Of a stretch of DNA of 16,312 nucleotides, positions 5,487 through 13,103 are shown in pieces; the stretch's first letter is position 1, and every line of letters starts with the position of its first letter. The DNA comes from SIG578 sp036311245 (GTDB lineage: Bacteria; Bacillota; Clostridia; Oscillospirales; Ruminococcaceae), in NCBI GenBank assembly GCA_036311245.1, contig JAXJQH010000066.1, forward strand, positions 1 to 16,312. Direction: 5' to 3'. The position numbers were made by a program, and so were the translations under genes. The notes under the pieces were generated by a model, which saw only the letters and a program-made list of their open reading frames with translations, was not told where the DNA came from and made no database searches.

Positions 5487-7628
5487 TTATTCGTGAGAGT
5501 TGCAAACCTCAGGGAGACTATTTTTTGCATAGTATCCTATCTCGGTGCTTGTGCATGCTGCGGAGGCGATTTTGCCACTTTGTACACAGTATGTGCATTC
5601 GATTACATTTTCAGAATCAATAAATTCCTTTGAGGGTTTGCCCACCATAACCTGTGACATAATACTTTTCCAAAGCCTCGGAGTAGAAACATTTATTCCT
5701 GTAAGGGACTGAGGAGTATCATATCCATACCAAAGTGCAGAAACGTTGTAAGGGGTTAAACCTACAAACCAGATATCCTTTTTGTCGTTGGTTGTACCGG
5801 TTTTTCCTCCGGTAGGCATATTTAGCTTAGCTGCACGTCCTGTTCCGTATTTACCGGTGCAAACACGCTGCAACATTTTATTCATAATAACAGCTGTTTC
5901 CTCGCTGATAACACGCTCGGGTCTACTTTTGTTTTCAAGAATGAGATTTCCTTCTGAATCCTCGATGCGCAGATAGGTGATGGGCTTATTGTAATATCCG
6001 CCGTTTGCAAATATCTGATAAGCCGAAGCAAGCTCCAAGGGAGAAACACCGTCTGTTAGTCCGCCAAGGCTCATAGGAGAAATGTTAATGTCCGAAAGTA
6101 CGTTTGATCCAACCTTTCGAGAAGAAACAAGTGAGGTCATTCCAAGCTTGTTTGTCAGGAAATTAAAGCTTTCTCTCGGGGTGAGAGTTTGCGAAAGCTG
6201 AACGGGAATGGTGTTGACAGAACGCTGTAGAGCATATTCAACCGGCATATTGCCGAGATATCCGTTGTAATAGTTGCTGATTACTGTATTTTGTGAAAGG
6301 GTGATTTTTTTATCGGTCATAATAGTGGACCAGTTAACAAGTCCCTTTTCTATTGCAAGACCGTAAATAGAAATAGGCTTCATAGTGGATCCGGGCTGAC
6401 GAAGCGCCGCCGTAGCACGGTTAAAGAGAAGGTCGCCCTTCTTTTCGCCAAGTCCTCCAACCATAGCCTGAACCTTTCCGTCAAGTCCGACGATTGCCAT
6501 TGCAGACTGAGGAGAAACAGCTCCTTTAACTGTAGGGAAGGCAGCCTGACTTTCAAACTGCTCTTCAAGAGTATCCTGCATCTTTATATCCATAGGAGTG
6601 TATATCTTTATGCCGTGATAATATACGACTTCCCTGGCGTAGCTCTTACTGTAACCCTTTTGTTCTACAAGGTCGTTTATTATATCAACTATAACCTGAT
6701 CGACATAGTAGCTTTGATAACTGTTTACCTCGGTTTTAAACTCTTCTTTTGCAAAAACTATTTCTTCGTTTATAGCTTTATCATACTCTTCCTGAGTTAT
6801 TCTTTTTTGTTCAAGCATCATACCGAGAATCATATCGCGGCGTTCTTTATTTTTGTTTTCGCTGCGATATGGCCCGTATTTTGTCGGCTGCTGAGTTATA
6901 GCGGCAAGGCAGGCGCATTCTGCAAGGGAAAGCTTTGAAACATCTTTGTTAAAATAGGCCTTGGATGCCGCCTGAACTCCGTTAAGGTTTTGGTCAAGCG
7001 GGAGAACGTTTAAGTAAGCCTCAAGTATTTCGTCCTTATGATATTTTTTTTCAAGATTAATCGCTGTAAATATTTCTTTTATTTTACGGTCAATTTTATG
7101 TTGATTTTCGCCTGTTAAGTTTTTTACAAGCTGCTGAGTTATTGTTGAAGCACCAAACTCAGTGTCATAAAACTTAATAAACATATTGGCAAAAGCCAGT
7201 ACAGTTCGACCCCAGTCAACACCGTTATGTGTGTCAAAACGCTTATCTTCAACTGCGATGATAGCATCCTTCATATTTTGAGGGATTTTATCAAAATCAA
7301 CCCAGATTCTGTTTTCTCCAGCCCATACACGCTCGGTTTCAACGTATTCACCTTTTTCGTTTAAAGCGTATACAATGGAAGTATAGTTAAGCGCCTCTTT
7401 ATCAATATCAAGGTCGGCCTCGGTATCAACAAATCTTAAGATGTAGATAGTGAGAGAGGCGGCAACGATGCAAGCCGTTAAAACGAAGATAAGAAACATT
7501 GTTAAAATGGATCTTCCAATCAGTTTTAATGACTTTTTAAAGCCGGAGCTAGCAGTAATCTCCTTAATTTTAAGTCCCATATTTTTAAGCGTGGCTCTGC
7601 TTATGTTTGGTTTAAATTGTCTGCTCAT
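5487..7628 (-). CDS. Class A penicillin-binding protein (PBP1a type)
   Basis: A 713-residue bifunctional peptidoglycan synthase. Residues 1-38 are basic and cytoplasmic, and 40-63 form the single membrane anchor. The GT51 glycosyltransferase domain (about 95-265) has EDKRF (127-131, catalytic E127), the GASTITQQLVKN motif (159-170) and RKIKEIFTAINLE with ILEAYLN. The transpeptidase domain (about 340-660) has S414-TMK, S470-VN and K609-TG, all intact. A Cys-containing tail follows (C678, C681, C692, C709). ATG 7628 is chosen because AAGGAG lies 8 bases upstream; an in-frame TTG at 7664 has no such site. It polymerises lipid II glycan chains and cross-links them outside the membrane. The vegetative-type promoter and adjacency to sporulation genes leave its stage of action open. 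Confidence 0.95.
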   Translation of the reverse strand: MSRQFKPNISRATLKNMGLKIKEITASSGFKKSLKLIGRSILTMFLIFVLTACIVAASLTIYILRFVDTEADLDIDKEALNYTSIVYALNEKGEYVETERVWAGENRIWVDFDKIPQNMKDAIIAVEDKRFDTHNGVDWGRTVLAFANMFIKFYDTEFGASTITQQLVKNLTGENQHKIDRKIKEIFTAINLEKKYHKDEILEAYLNVLPLDQNLNGVQAASKAYFNKDVSKLSLAECACLAAITQQPTKYGPYRSENKNKERRDMILGMMLEQKRITQEEYDKAINEEIVFAKEEFKTEVNSYQSYYVDQVIVDIINDLVEQKGYSKSYAREVVYYHGIKIYTPMDIKMQDTLEEQFESQAAFPTVKGAVSPQSAMAIVGLDGKVQAMVGGLGEKKGDLLFNRATAALRQPGSTMKPISIYGLAIEKGLVNWSTIMTDKKITLSQNTVISNYYNGYLGNMPVEYALQRSVNTIPVQLSQTLTPRESFNFLTNKLGMTSLVSSRKVGSNVLSDINISPMSLGGLTDGVSPLELASAYQIFANGGYYNKPITYLRIEDSEGNLILENKSRPERVISEETAVIMNKMLQRVCTGKYGTGRAAKLNMPTGGKTGTTNDKKDIWFVGLTPYNVSALWYGYDTPQSLTGINVSTPRLWKSIMSQVMVGKPSKEFIDSENVIECTYCVQSGKIASAACTSTEIGYYAKNSLPEVCNSHE

Positions 7629-7636
7629 TGATAAAT

Positions 7637-7642
7637 CTCCTT
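7637..7642 (-). promoter_or_regulatory. Ribosome binding site fixing the PBP start
   Basis: AAGGAG on the minus strand lies 8 bases before ATG 7628. It supports the start MSRQFKPN over the longer frame from TTG 7664, which lacks a Shine-Dalgarno. Confidence 0.8.
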
Positions 7643-7680
7643 GAAATTCAAATGGAATTTTCAATTATATTTACTGTTTT

Positions 7681-7709
7681 AGTATACCACATATTTTTCC
7701 ATTTGTTAA
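7681..7709 (-). promoter_or_regulatory. Sigma-A promoter of the PBP gene
   Basis: On the minus strand the -35 is TTAACA (7709-7704) and the -10 is TATACT (7686-7681), separated by exactly 17 bases. TGG directly before the -10 makes it extended. The predicted start near 7675 gives a leader of about 46 bases. Confidence 0.75.
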
Positions 7710-7731
7710 GTCTTTTTTAAAAACTTAATAT
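7703..7731 (+). promoter_or_regulatory. Candidate promoter of the BofC-like gene
   Basis: TTGTTA (7703-7708), 17 bases, then TAATAT (7726-7731), each matching the sigma-A consensus at 4 of 6 positions. The -35 overlaps the -35 of the divergent PBP promoter. A 23-base imperfect inverted repeat (7706-7728, TTAAGT arms) lies across it. Confidence 0.35.
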
Positions 7732-7789
7732 TTTAAAAGGCAAAACAGAATATTTTTTCTAAGCCTGATGCAAAATATAAAAAAAGAAG

Positions 7790-7794
7790 AGGAG
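7790..7794 (+). promoter_or_regulatory. Ribosome binding site fixing the BofC-like start
   Basis: AGGAG lies 9 bases before ATG 7804. The frame is open from ATG 7768, but the Shine-Dalgarno falls inside that extension, so the shorter protein is the real one. Confidence 0.75.
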
Positions 7795-7803
7795 ATTTTT
7801 AGT

Positions 7804-8124
7804 ATGATTTCCGATAAAACTAAGAAAATAGTGTTTATATCAGCTTCAGCGCTCCTTATTTTGTTAAGTGGAACGATTGCGCTGTTAAAACCAACCTCAG
7901 GTGTGTCGGAAAAAATTGCCCAGACATACCAAACAGATAGATATGTTGTTGGTGTTTATGAAGAAAAAATAGCTGTTTTTACGCAGGGAGACAGTGTTCC
8001 TATTGAGGTTTACGATGTATATGTTAAAACGCTTCCTGTAAGCGATCAGAATTCGCTGAGAAAAGGAATTTCCATTCAAGGCAAAAGTGAGCTTAAACGA
8101 ATTATAGAGGACTATACAAGCTAA
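7804..8124 (+). CDS. Small membrane-anchored BofC-like protein
   Basis: A 106-residue protein. Residues 1-8 are basic, and 9-28 form one hydrophobic segment (a membrane anchor or uncleaved signal). The remaining 75 or so residues lie outside. The pattern YVVGVYEEKIAVF (47-59), VKTLPVSDQNSLRKGI (74-89) and IEDYTS at the end resembles clostridial proteins annotated with a BofC C-terminal domain; this is from memory and is tentative. In Bacillus, BofC acts in the forespore intermembrane space to restrain SpoIVB signalling to pro-sigma-K processing. The start at ATG 7804 follows AGGAG. It stands alone between a divergent promoter and a terminator, just before spoIIIA, which fits a sporulation role but does not prove one. 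Confidence 0.72.
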   Translation: MISDKTKKIVFISASALLILLSGTIALLKPTSGVSEKIAQTYQTDRYVVGVYEEKIAVFTQGDSVPIEVYDVYVKTLPVSDQNSLRKGISIQGKSELKRIIEDYTS

Positions 8125-8130
8125 TTTGAG

Positions 8131-8160
8131 CGGCGCAAAGTGCGCCGTTTTTATTTTTTT
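8131..8160 (+). terminator. Intrinsic terminator after the BofC-like gene
   Basis: CGGCGCA (8131-8137), loop AAG, TGCGCCG (8141-8147), then TTTTTATTTTTTT to 8160. It begins 6 bases after the stop codon and isolates the spoIIIA operon from upstream transcription. Confidence 0.9.
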
Positions 8161-8161
8161 G

Positions 8162-8190
8162 TAATATCCCAAAACCTGTGTGAATAATAT
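8162..8190 (+). promoter_or_regulatory. Weak candidate sigma-E promoter of spoIIIA
   Basis: TAATATC (8162-8168) resembles the sigma-E -35 and is followed after 14 bases by AATAATAT (8183-8190), a partial match to the -10 CATACANT. The spacing and the implied start near 8197, before the Shine-Dalgarno at 8215, are right, but the -10 is poor. The spoIIIA operon is sigma-E dependent in Bacillus. Confidence 0.3.
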
Positions 8191-8228
8191 TAATTAAGTC
8201 TTGTCCCACAGAAAAGAGGAAAAATATA

Positions 8229-9185
8229 ATGATAACGCAGCGCCGAATAATAAAAGAAGCAACCGCCTTTCTTCCCGATGTTCTGCGATTTCCAATTGGC
8301 GCTATTAGCGAAAATGTGCTATGTGAAATAAAGGAAATTCGCTTAAAGCGCAAGACTCCTGTTTGCATTGTAACATCAAATAATAAGCTTTTTTTAAAAT
8401 TTGATGGAACTGTAGTCGCTGATGCAGAGCAGGCGGGTTTATGTATAGTTGAAAATGCCGATATGGATGATGCGGTCAGAAGATTATGTAATTATTCAGT
8501 TCACGCATTTCAAAATGAAATGAAAAATGGGTTCATAACTGTGGCGGGCGGTCACAGAGTCGGCATATCTGCTTCAGCAATTATAAATGCGCAGGGAGAT
8601 ATGTCTGCAGTCAGAAATGTATCATCACTTAATATTCGAATAGCAAGAGAGGTAGAGGGTGCGGCTGATGAGCTAATCAGAGAGGTTTTAAGGGAGAAAA
8701 TCAGATCTGTTTTAATAGTAGGAGAACCCTCAAGCGGTAAAACAACCGTTCTTCGTGATGTTGCAAAAAGACTATCAGAAAAAGAATTTGGCTATATGCG
8801 AGTTTGTATTGTAGATGAAAGAGGAGAAATTTCAGCAACGAGCGAAGGAGTAAACCGAATGGCTCTCGGTGTTGGTTGCGATGTGCTTGATGGATATCCA
8901 AAAGCCGAGGGAATGATGATAGCTCTACGCGCAATGTCCCCCGATATAATTGTTTGCGATGAAATAGGAAGCAGTGAAGATGTTGCTTCTATTGAAAGCA
9001 TTGCGAATGCAGGGGTAAAGCTTATTGCAACAATACACGCTAATAGCTTTTCGCAGCTTAGCAGAAGACCGCAGTTTTCTAAACTGATGCAGATATCTGC
9101 TTTTGATGTTGCAGTTATCTTGAGCGGAAAAAACAATCCCGGAAAAATAAAGGAAATAGTTTCTTTAAAACGCCATTGGAGATGA
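8229..9185 (+). CDS. spoIIIAA: Stage III sporulation protein AA (ATPase)
   Basis: A 318-residue cytoplasmic ATPase, full length for the family. It resembles secretion ATPases of type II/IV systems and is thought to power the SpoIIIA-SpoIIQ channel from the mother cell. Visible motifs: VAGGHRVGI (105-113) in the N-terminal domain, Walker A GEPSSGKT (165-172), VDERGEI (195-201), Walker B DIIVCDEIG (239-247, with D244 and E245) and ATIHAN (267-272), the secretion-ATPase His motif. AGAGGA (8215-8220) lies 8 bases before ATG 8229. It is the first gene of an eight-gene operon and follows a terminator, so transcription should start between 8161 and 8228. Confidence 0.96.
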   Translation: MITQRRIIKEATAFLPDVLRFPIGAISENVLCEIKEIRLKRKTPVCIVTSNNKLFLKFDGTVVADAEQAGLCIVENADMDDAVRRLCNYSVHAFQNEMKNGFITVAGGHRVGISASAIINAQGDMSAVRNVSSLNIRIAREVEGAADELIREVLREKIRSVLIVGEPSSGKTTVLRDVAKRLSEKEFGYMRVCIVDERGEISATSEGVNRMALGVGCDVLDGYPKAEGMMIALRAMSPDIIVCDEIGSSEDVASIESIANAGVKLIATIHANSFSQLSRRPQFSKLMQISAFDVAVILSGKNNPGKIKEIVSLKRHWR

Positions 9186-9191
9186 TGAAAA

Positions 9192-9704
9192 GTGCTTAAA
9201 ATAGCAGGATGTATTTTGATTATTTTGGCATCAACATACATCGGCGTAGGATATGTTAATTCAATGAAAAAAAGGATAGACAGTCTTTCGCAAATGATTG
9301 AACTTCTTACGGTTGTTAAAATAAAGCTCGAGTATGAGTTGTGCGCTATCCCCGAGCTTTTCAGACATATTATAAATCAGGAACAAGGTACATATTTATG
9401 CTTTTTAAGATACTGCGTTGGAAAAATTGATGCAGGCACATCGCTTAAAAGCTCGTGGAATAAAAGTGTTGAAAAATTTTCAGGAGAAATGTGTTTATCT
9501 AAAAATGATACGGCTCTCCTTATGGATTTTTCTCAGACGCTTGGTGATACAGATGTTTCGGGGCAGTTATCGAATATTGAAATGTATATAGAATTACTGG
9601 GCAAAAACTTAAAAGAAGCCAAAAAAGAAGTGACAGATAAATCTCGGGTATCAATAAGCTGCAGTTTGTTTCTGGGACTGCTAATTTCAATACTGCTGAT
9701 TTAA
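9192..9704 (+). CDS. spoIIIAB: Stage III sporulation protein AB
   Basis: A 170-residue mother-cell membrane protein. A membrane segment covers about 4-22, a helical cytoplasmic domain with the typical S-x-x-Q-M-I-E-L-L-T stretch (32-40) follows, and a second hydrophobic segment ends the protein (155-170). It resembles GspF/PilC-type platform proteins and is thought to assist channel assembly with SpoIIIAA. The start is GTG 9192, 6 bases after the spoIIIAA stop, with TGGAG (9177-9181) upstream. ATG 9186 is not used: it is out of frame. Confidence 0.93.
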   Translation: MLKIAGCILIILASTYIGVGYVNSMKKRIDSLSQMIELLTVVKIKLEYELCAIPELFRHIINQEQGTYLCFLRYCVGKIDAGTSLKSSWNKSVEKFSGEMCLSKNDTALLMDFSQTLGDTDVSGQLSNIEMYIELLGKNLKEAKKEVTDKSRVSISCSLFLGLLISILLI

Positions 9705-9724
9705 TCCCTGACGGAGGCAAGAAA

Positions 9725-9919
9725 ATGGATGTGGATTTAATTTTTAAAATCGCCGCAGTTGGAATAATTGTGTCTGTATTAAATCAGGTGCTTATCCGTT
9801 CGGGGCGGGAGGAGCAGGCCACTATGACTACCCTTGCGGGTCTTATAGTGGTGCTTATGATGATGATATACCAAATAAGTGACCTATTTGACGCAGTTAA
9901 AAGCGTATTTAATCTTTAG
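9725..9919 (+). CDS. spoIIIAC: Stage III sporulation protein AC
   Basis: A 64-residue protein with two membrane segments (about 5-25 and 33-52) separated by a short polar turn, RSGREEQ (25-31). The length and the order hydrophobic-RSGREEQA-hydrophobic are typical of SpoIIIAC. It is a small membrane subunit of the SpoIIIA-SpoIIQ channel complex. GGAGG (9713-9717) lies 7 bases before ATG 9725. It is separated from spoIIIAB by 20 bases and from spoIIIAD by 8. Confidence 0.95.
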   Translation: MDVDLIFKIAAVGIIVSVLNQVLIRSGREEQATMTTLAGLIVVLMMMIYQISDLFDAVKSVFNL

Positions 9920-9927
9920 GTGAGAAA

Positions 9928-10323
9928 ATGGATATTGTCTATGTTATAGCCATAGGCGTCATTGGCGCGCTACTTTCGGTTGTTCTAAAACAGTACAAGC
10001 CCGAATTTGCTATTGCGGTTTCGATTGTAACAGCGGTGATTATTTTAGTAGGAGCTATTGGCTGGATTATCCCGATTATTTCAGAAATAAAAGCCATGAT
10101 GGAGCGCGCAGAGATTTCATATAGCTACATTTCTATTCTAATAAAAACAGTAGGGATATGCTATATAACTCAGTTTGCAAGTGATGTTTGCAAGGATTCG
10201 GGACAAACTGCCATAGCCTCAAAGATAGAACTTGCGGGAAGAATTGCAATTTGTGTTTCGGCACTGCCGCTTTTTGCTGATTTGTTGTCGCTGGTAGAAA
10301 CGATTATCGGAAAGGTAACATAA
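9928..10323 (+). CDS. spoIIIAD: Stage III sporulation protein AD
   Basis: A 131-residue membrane protein with hydrophobic segments at about 3-20, 28-50, 67-85 and 100-125. The sequence VLKQYKPEFAIAVS (about 19-32) and the ITQFASDVCKDSGQTAIASKIELAGR stretch (about 79-104) match the SpoIIIAD family, which is related to SpoIIIAC. It is a membrane subunit of the channel complex. The AC, AD and AE genes are separated by 8 and 3 bases, which indicates tight operon coupling. The Shine-Dalgarno GGTGAG lies within the end of spoIIIAC and its spacer. Confidence 0.95.
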   Translation: MDIVYVIAIGVIGALLSVVLKQYKPEFAIAVSIVTAVIILVGAIGWIIPIISEIKAMMERAEISYSYISILIKTVGICYITQFASDVCKDSGQTAIASKIELAGRIAICVSALPLFADLLSLVETIIGKVT

Positions 10324-10326
10324 GGG

Positions 10327-11430
10327 ATGAAAAAAACGATAATGCTTTTGTTGCTTATATTTGCCTCGATTTTTTTCTTCAGTGTTCCTGTTTTTGCCGC
10401 AGAAGTCAAAACTAATGCAGAGGATATTTTTCCTAAAGAAGCAGGTGAAATGCTTCTTAAAAATGGTTTTGAGTCTCTTGATATCGACACACTTACAAGC
10501 CTTAATGTCAATGACGCTTTAAAATACATATTTAACTGTGTGAAAAATGAAATAACAGCTCCGTTTTTGCTTATTTATGCAATTTTTTTGATTATTCTTA
10601 TAACAGTTATAGCATCAGGAATGAACGGCGGATTTTTAAACACAGAGCTTCAGAATAACTTCTCGGTAATAGGAGTTCTGTGCATTTGCGCAACAACCCT
10701 TGCGCCTATAATAACCTGCCTGCAGGAAACTATGAGCTTTATTAAGCAAATGAGCAGTTTTATTCAGGTTTTTACTCCCGCTCTAACGGGAGTTATGGTT
10801 ATAGGAGGTCAGTCAACGGCGGGGCTTGGATACCAGTCAGTAATGCTGGCGGCATCAGAAATATTATCATCCTTTTTATCAGGTATAATTATGCCACTTC
10901 TTTTTATTTATCTTGCTTTTACTATAGCGGGAAGGGCGACAGCTTGGTTTAATTTAGAATCTGTTACTGCCTCTGTTAAATCAACCGTTACATGGTGCCT
11001 AACCTTAACTATGAGCTTATTTGTTTCGCTTATTACAATAAAAGGGTTAATAGGAGCAGGCGCAGACTCTCTGGCTCTCAGAACGGGGAAATTTTTTGTT
11101 GGAAGCTTTGTTCCTGCTGTTGGCGGCGCGCTGTCTGAGGCAGCAGCAACGGTTCAAAAAAGCGTAGTACTTATAAAAAATACTACCGGCATTTTTGGAA
11201 TAATTGCGGCTGCAATGTATTTTATTCCGCCTCTTATTAAGGTTTTATTATACAAATTCACCTGTGATATAAGCTCGATGATAGGGGATGTACTCGGTGC
11301 AAAGCAAATTGCGGGGCTTATTCGGGATATCTCAACTGTATTAGGGCTTGTGTCTGCTGTGATATTAAGCTATGGAGCACTGGTTATACTGTCAACTGCA
11401 GTTACCTTGATGCTTGGAAACGGGGGATAG
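10327..11430 (+). CDS. spoIIIAE: Stage III sporulation protein AE
   Basis: A 367-residue polytopic membrane protein. Residues 1-24 form a signal peptide (MKKTIMLLLL, ending VFA with probable cleavage near 24). A short outside segment follows, then about seven hydrophobic spans from 80 to 365. The stretch KFFVGSFVPAVGGALSEAAATV (255-276) is the strongest family signature. It is the largest membrane subunit of the SpoIIIA-SpoIIQ complex and has distant similarity to transporter permeases. Start ATG 10327 lies 3 bases after the spoIIIAD stop, with the ribosome binding site inside the end of spoIIIAD. Confidence 0.96.
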   Translation: MKKTIMLLLLIFASIFFFSVPVFAAEVKTNAEDIFPKEAGEMLLKNGFESLDIDTLTSLNVNDALKYIFNCVKNEITAPFLLIYAIFLIILITVIASGMNGGFLNTELQNNFSVIGVLCICATTLAPIITCLQETMSFIKQMSSFIQVFTPALTGVMVIGGQSTAGLGYQSVMLAASEILSSFLSGIIMPLLFIYLAFTIAGRATAWFNLESVTASVKSTVTWCLTLTMSLFVSLITIKGLIGAGADSLALRTGKFFVGSFVPAVGGALSEAAATVQKSVVLIKNTTGIFGIIAAAMYFIPPLIKVLLYKFTCDISSMIGDVLGAKQIAGLIRDISTVLGLVSAVILSYGALVILSTAVTLMLGNGG

Positions 11431-11432
11431 AA

Positions 11433-11948
11433 ATGGAGGCTGTAAAGGTTTGGGGCATTTCAACCTGCGTAGCTGTTATAATTGGCTCGGTTGTTGCAGC
11501 AATTACCCCTTCGATAGGAAAACAAAATATAATGAGAATTGTTATTTCGGCTTTTGTTTTAGTTGGATTGATTTCACCCTCACTTAAACTAATTGAGAAA
11601 AGTGAAATTAATCTTGAGGAATATCTAATCACTCAAGCTAATGTAGAGATTGATGGAGTTTCAGAGCTTGAGCAAGATTTGTTAAAAGAGTTAGAACAAG
11701 CTTCGGCAGTAGCTTTGTTTCCCATATTTAAACAAGAGCTTGAAAATATAGGAATTAATAGTGAATTCGGTATAAAACCACAGCTTTACCAAGAAAAAGA
11801 GGGAATAGAAATTATAAAAGTGAATATTACTATCTCGGACTTGCATATGATAGAAAAAGAAGCGGTTTTAAATCATTTGCAAAATAAAACGGGACTTGAA
11901 ATAGATATTGATGTAACCGAAAGCGAGGATATAAGCAAAAATGAATGA
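11433..11948 (+). CDS. spoIIIAF: Stage III sporulation protein AF
   Basis: A 171-residue protein with two N-terminal membrane segments (about 7-25 and 34-50), then a soluble domain to the C-terminus. That domain has a ring-building-motif-like alpha/beta pattern, as in the YscJ/FliF-like domains of SpoIIIAF and SpoIIIAG (EGIEIIKVNITISDLHMIEK). It is shorter than the Bacillus protein (about 206). The start ATG 11433 lies 2 bases after the spoIIIAE stop with GGGGGA just before. Its last 8 bases overlap spoIIIAG. Confidence 0.9.
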   Translation: MEAVKVWGISTCVAVIIGSVVAAITPSIGKQNIMRIVISAFVLVGLISPSLKLIEKSEINLEEYLITQANVEIDGVSELEQDLLKELEQASAVALFPIFKQELENIGINSEFGIKPQLYQEKEGIEIIKVNITISDLHMIEKEAVLNHLQNKTGLEIDIDVTESEDISKNE

Positions 11949-12501
11949 CAAGCTAAAAAACTTTACACTATCCTTGCCCAAAATTTTCGGAAATAAAAAA
12001 AGTTTAAAGGTCGTTACTGTATTAGGAATAGCAGGCATTTTACTCATTGGTGCGTCAGAATGGTTTTTTGGAGAAAATTCGGGCGTTTTTGAGAGTAAAA
12101 CAGAGGAAATATCAGTTAACGAATATGTAAAAATGTTAGAGGATAAAACGGAGAAGATGCTTTTATCTGTTGATGGGGCGGGAAAAAGCAAAATTATGAT
12201 TACTGCAGAAGCATCTGCGACGCAGCAGTATGCAGTTGATGAGTCAATTTCCAATGATACTCAGCAAAACAAAGAAGAAAACAGCGATAAAAAAGAAAGT
12301 CAAACAGAAATTGTAATGATTGAGGGGGAAAGCGGAAGAAAACAGGCTCTTGTTGTGAGGGTAGTTGAGCCTGAAATAAGAGGAGTATTGGTTCTATGTG
12401 AGGGTGCTGATAATCCCGAGGTGAATGAAAAGATAACTCAAGCGGTAAAAACCTTGCTCGGGATTTCTTCAAATAAAATTTGTGTTATTAAATTAAAATA
12501 A
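11941..12501 (+). CDS. spoIIIAG: Stage III sporulation protein AG
   Basis: A 186-residue bitopic protein. Residues 1-22 are basic, 23-43 form the membrane anchor, and the rest faces the intermembrane space. A polar insertion rich in Ser, Gln, Glu and Lys (about 100-122) precedes the conserved end, RGVLVLCEGADNPEVNEKI followed by TQAVKTLLGI and KICVIKLK. In Bacillus, SpoIIIAG forms a large ring through its ring-building motif. The gene overlaps spoIIIAF by 8 bases, with GAGGAT upstream. The next gene starts 19 bases on. Confidence 0.94.
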   Translation: MNDKLKNFTLSLPKIFGNKKSLKVVTVLGIAGILLIGASEWFFGENSGVFESKTEEISVNEYVKMLEDKTEKMLLSVDGAGKSKIMITAEASATQQYAVDESISNDTQQNKEENSDKKESQTEIVMIEGESGRKQALVVRVVEPEIRGVLVLCEGADNPEVNEKITQAVKTLLGISSNKICVIKLK

Positions 12502-12520
12502 TAAAAAGGAGCAGATTAAT

Positions 12521-13057
12521 ATGAAACTCAATATGTTGATAGGAAAAAGACAGCTTATTTTAGCAGGTCTTGTGGTTGTTCTTGGAGTTGCTGTTTACTT
12601 AAACTGGGAATTTTCCAAAAATGATTTGAATTTAGGCACTTCAGGTGCTGAGAGCAGCAAAACATATGGGGAAACACAGTTAACTGATGTTAAAATTACA
12701 GAAACAAGCGAGGCGTATTTTGCTCAGGCGCGCCTGAACAGACAAAAAAATCGCGACGAGGCACTAGAGAGTGTTCAGACAATGCTGCAGGACACTAAGC
12801 TTACTGATGCGCAAAAAAGCGAAATTAGCGCTAAGGCTGCCCAAATTGCAGAGCTTTCGCAATGTGAAACAGCTATTGAGGAGCTTGTAAAAGCAAAAGG
12901 ATTTCAGGAATGTGTGGCTTTTGTCGATGGTGAAACCGCAAGTGTTGTAGTAAGCTCAGATGGTCTTTCTGATGAGCAAGCTGCACAAATTTTTGATATT
13001 GTTTTGGGAAAAACAAAAATAAATTCAGAAAATATTAATATTGTTGAAGCAAAATAG
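12521..13057 (+). CDS. spoIIIAH: Stage III sporulation protein AH
   Basis: A 178-residue bitopic protein. Residues 8-27 (GKRQLILAGLVVVLGVAVYL) contain the highly conserved anchor, followed by NWEFS. A linker to about 60 leads into a helical and YscJ-like domain with EAYFAQARLNRQKNRDEALE (about 64-83). SpoIIIAH binds forespore SpoIIQ across the intermembrane space and links the two halves of the channel. It is short for the family (Bacillus about 218). AAAGGAG lies about 10 bases before ATG 12521. The stop TAG lies directly in front of the asp23 promoter, and no terminator hairpin is visible. Confidence 0.95.
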   Translation: MKLNMLIGKRQLILAGLVVVLGVAVYLNWEFSKNDLNLGTSGAESSKTYGETQLTDVKITETSEAYFAQARLNRQKNRDEALESVQTMLQDTKLTDAQKSEISAKAAQIAELSQCETAIEELVKAKGFQECVAFVDGETASVVVSSDGLSDEQAAQIFDIVLGKTKINSENINIVEAK

Positions 13058-13079
13058 TTGTGTCTTTGAAAATTTGTGG

Positions 13080-13085
13080 TATAAT
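13080..13085 (+). promoter_or_regulatory. Extended -10 promoter of asp23
   Basis: TATAAT preceded by TGG (TGGTATAAT, 13077-13085). The -35 is poor (TTGTGT at 13058-13063, spacer 16), so the extended -10 probably carries the promoter. The predicted start near 13092 lies in an imperfect AATATA/TATATT repeat and gives a leader of about 70 bases. Confidence 0.6.
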
Positions 13086-13103
13086 ATAAGTGTATATTCA
13101 GGG

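Noticed and set aside
6615..6938. A hydrophobic 107-codon plus-strand frame inside the PBP gene
   Set aside because: Antisense to an intact PBP glycosyltransferase region. The hydrophobicity comes from reading the complement of polar codons.
8792..9241. A 149-codon minus-strand frame over the end of spoIIIAA
   Set aside because: It lies antisense to the Walker B half of spoIIIAA and has no ribosome binding site or recognisable motif.
12241..12310. Frameshift or insertion in spoIIIAG
   Set aside because: The polar Ser/Gln/Lys-rich stretch is an in-frame loop; conserved sequence resumes after it in the same frame.
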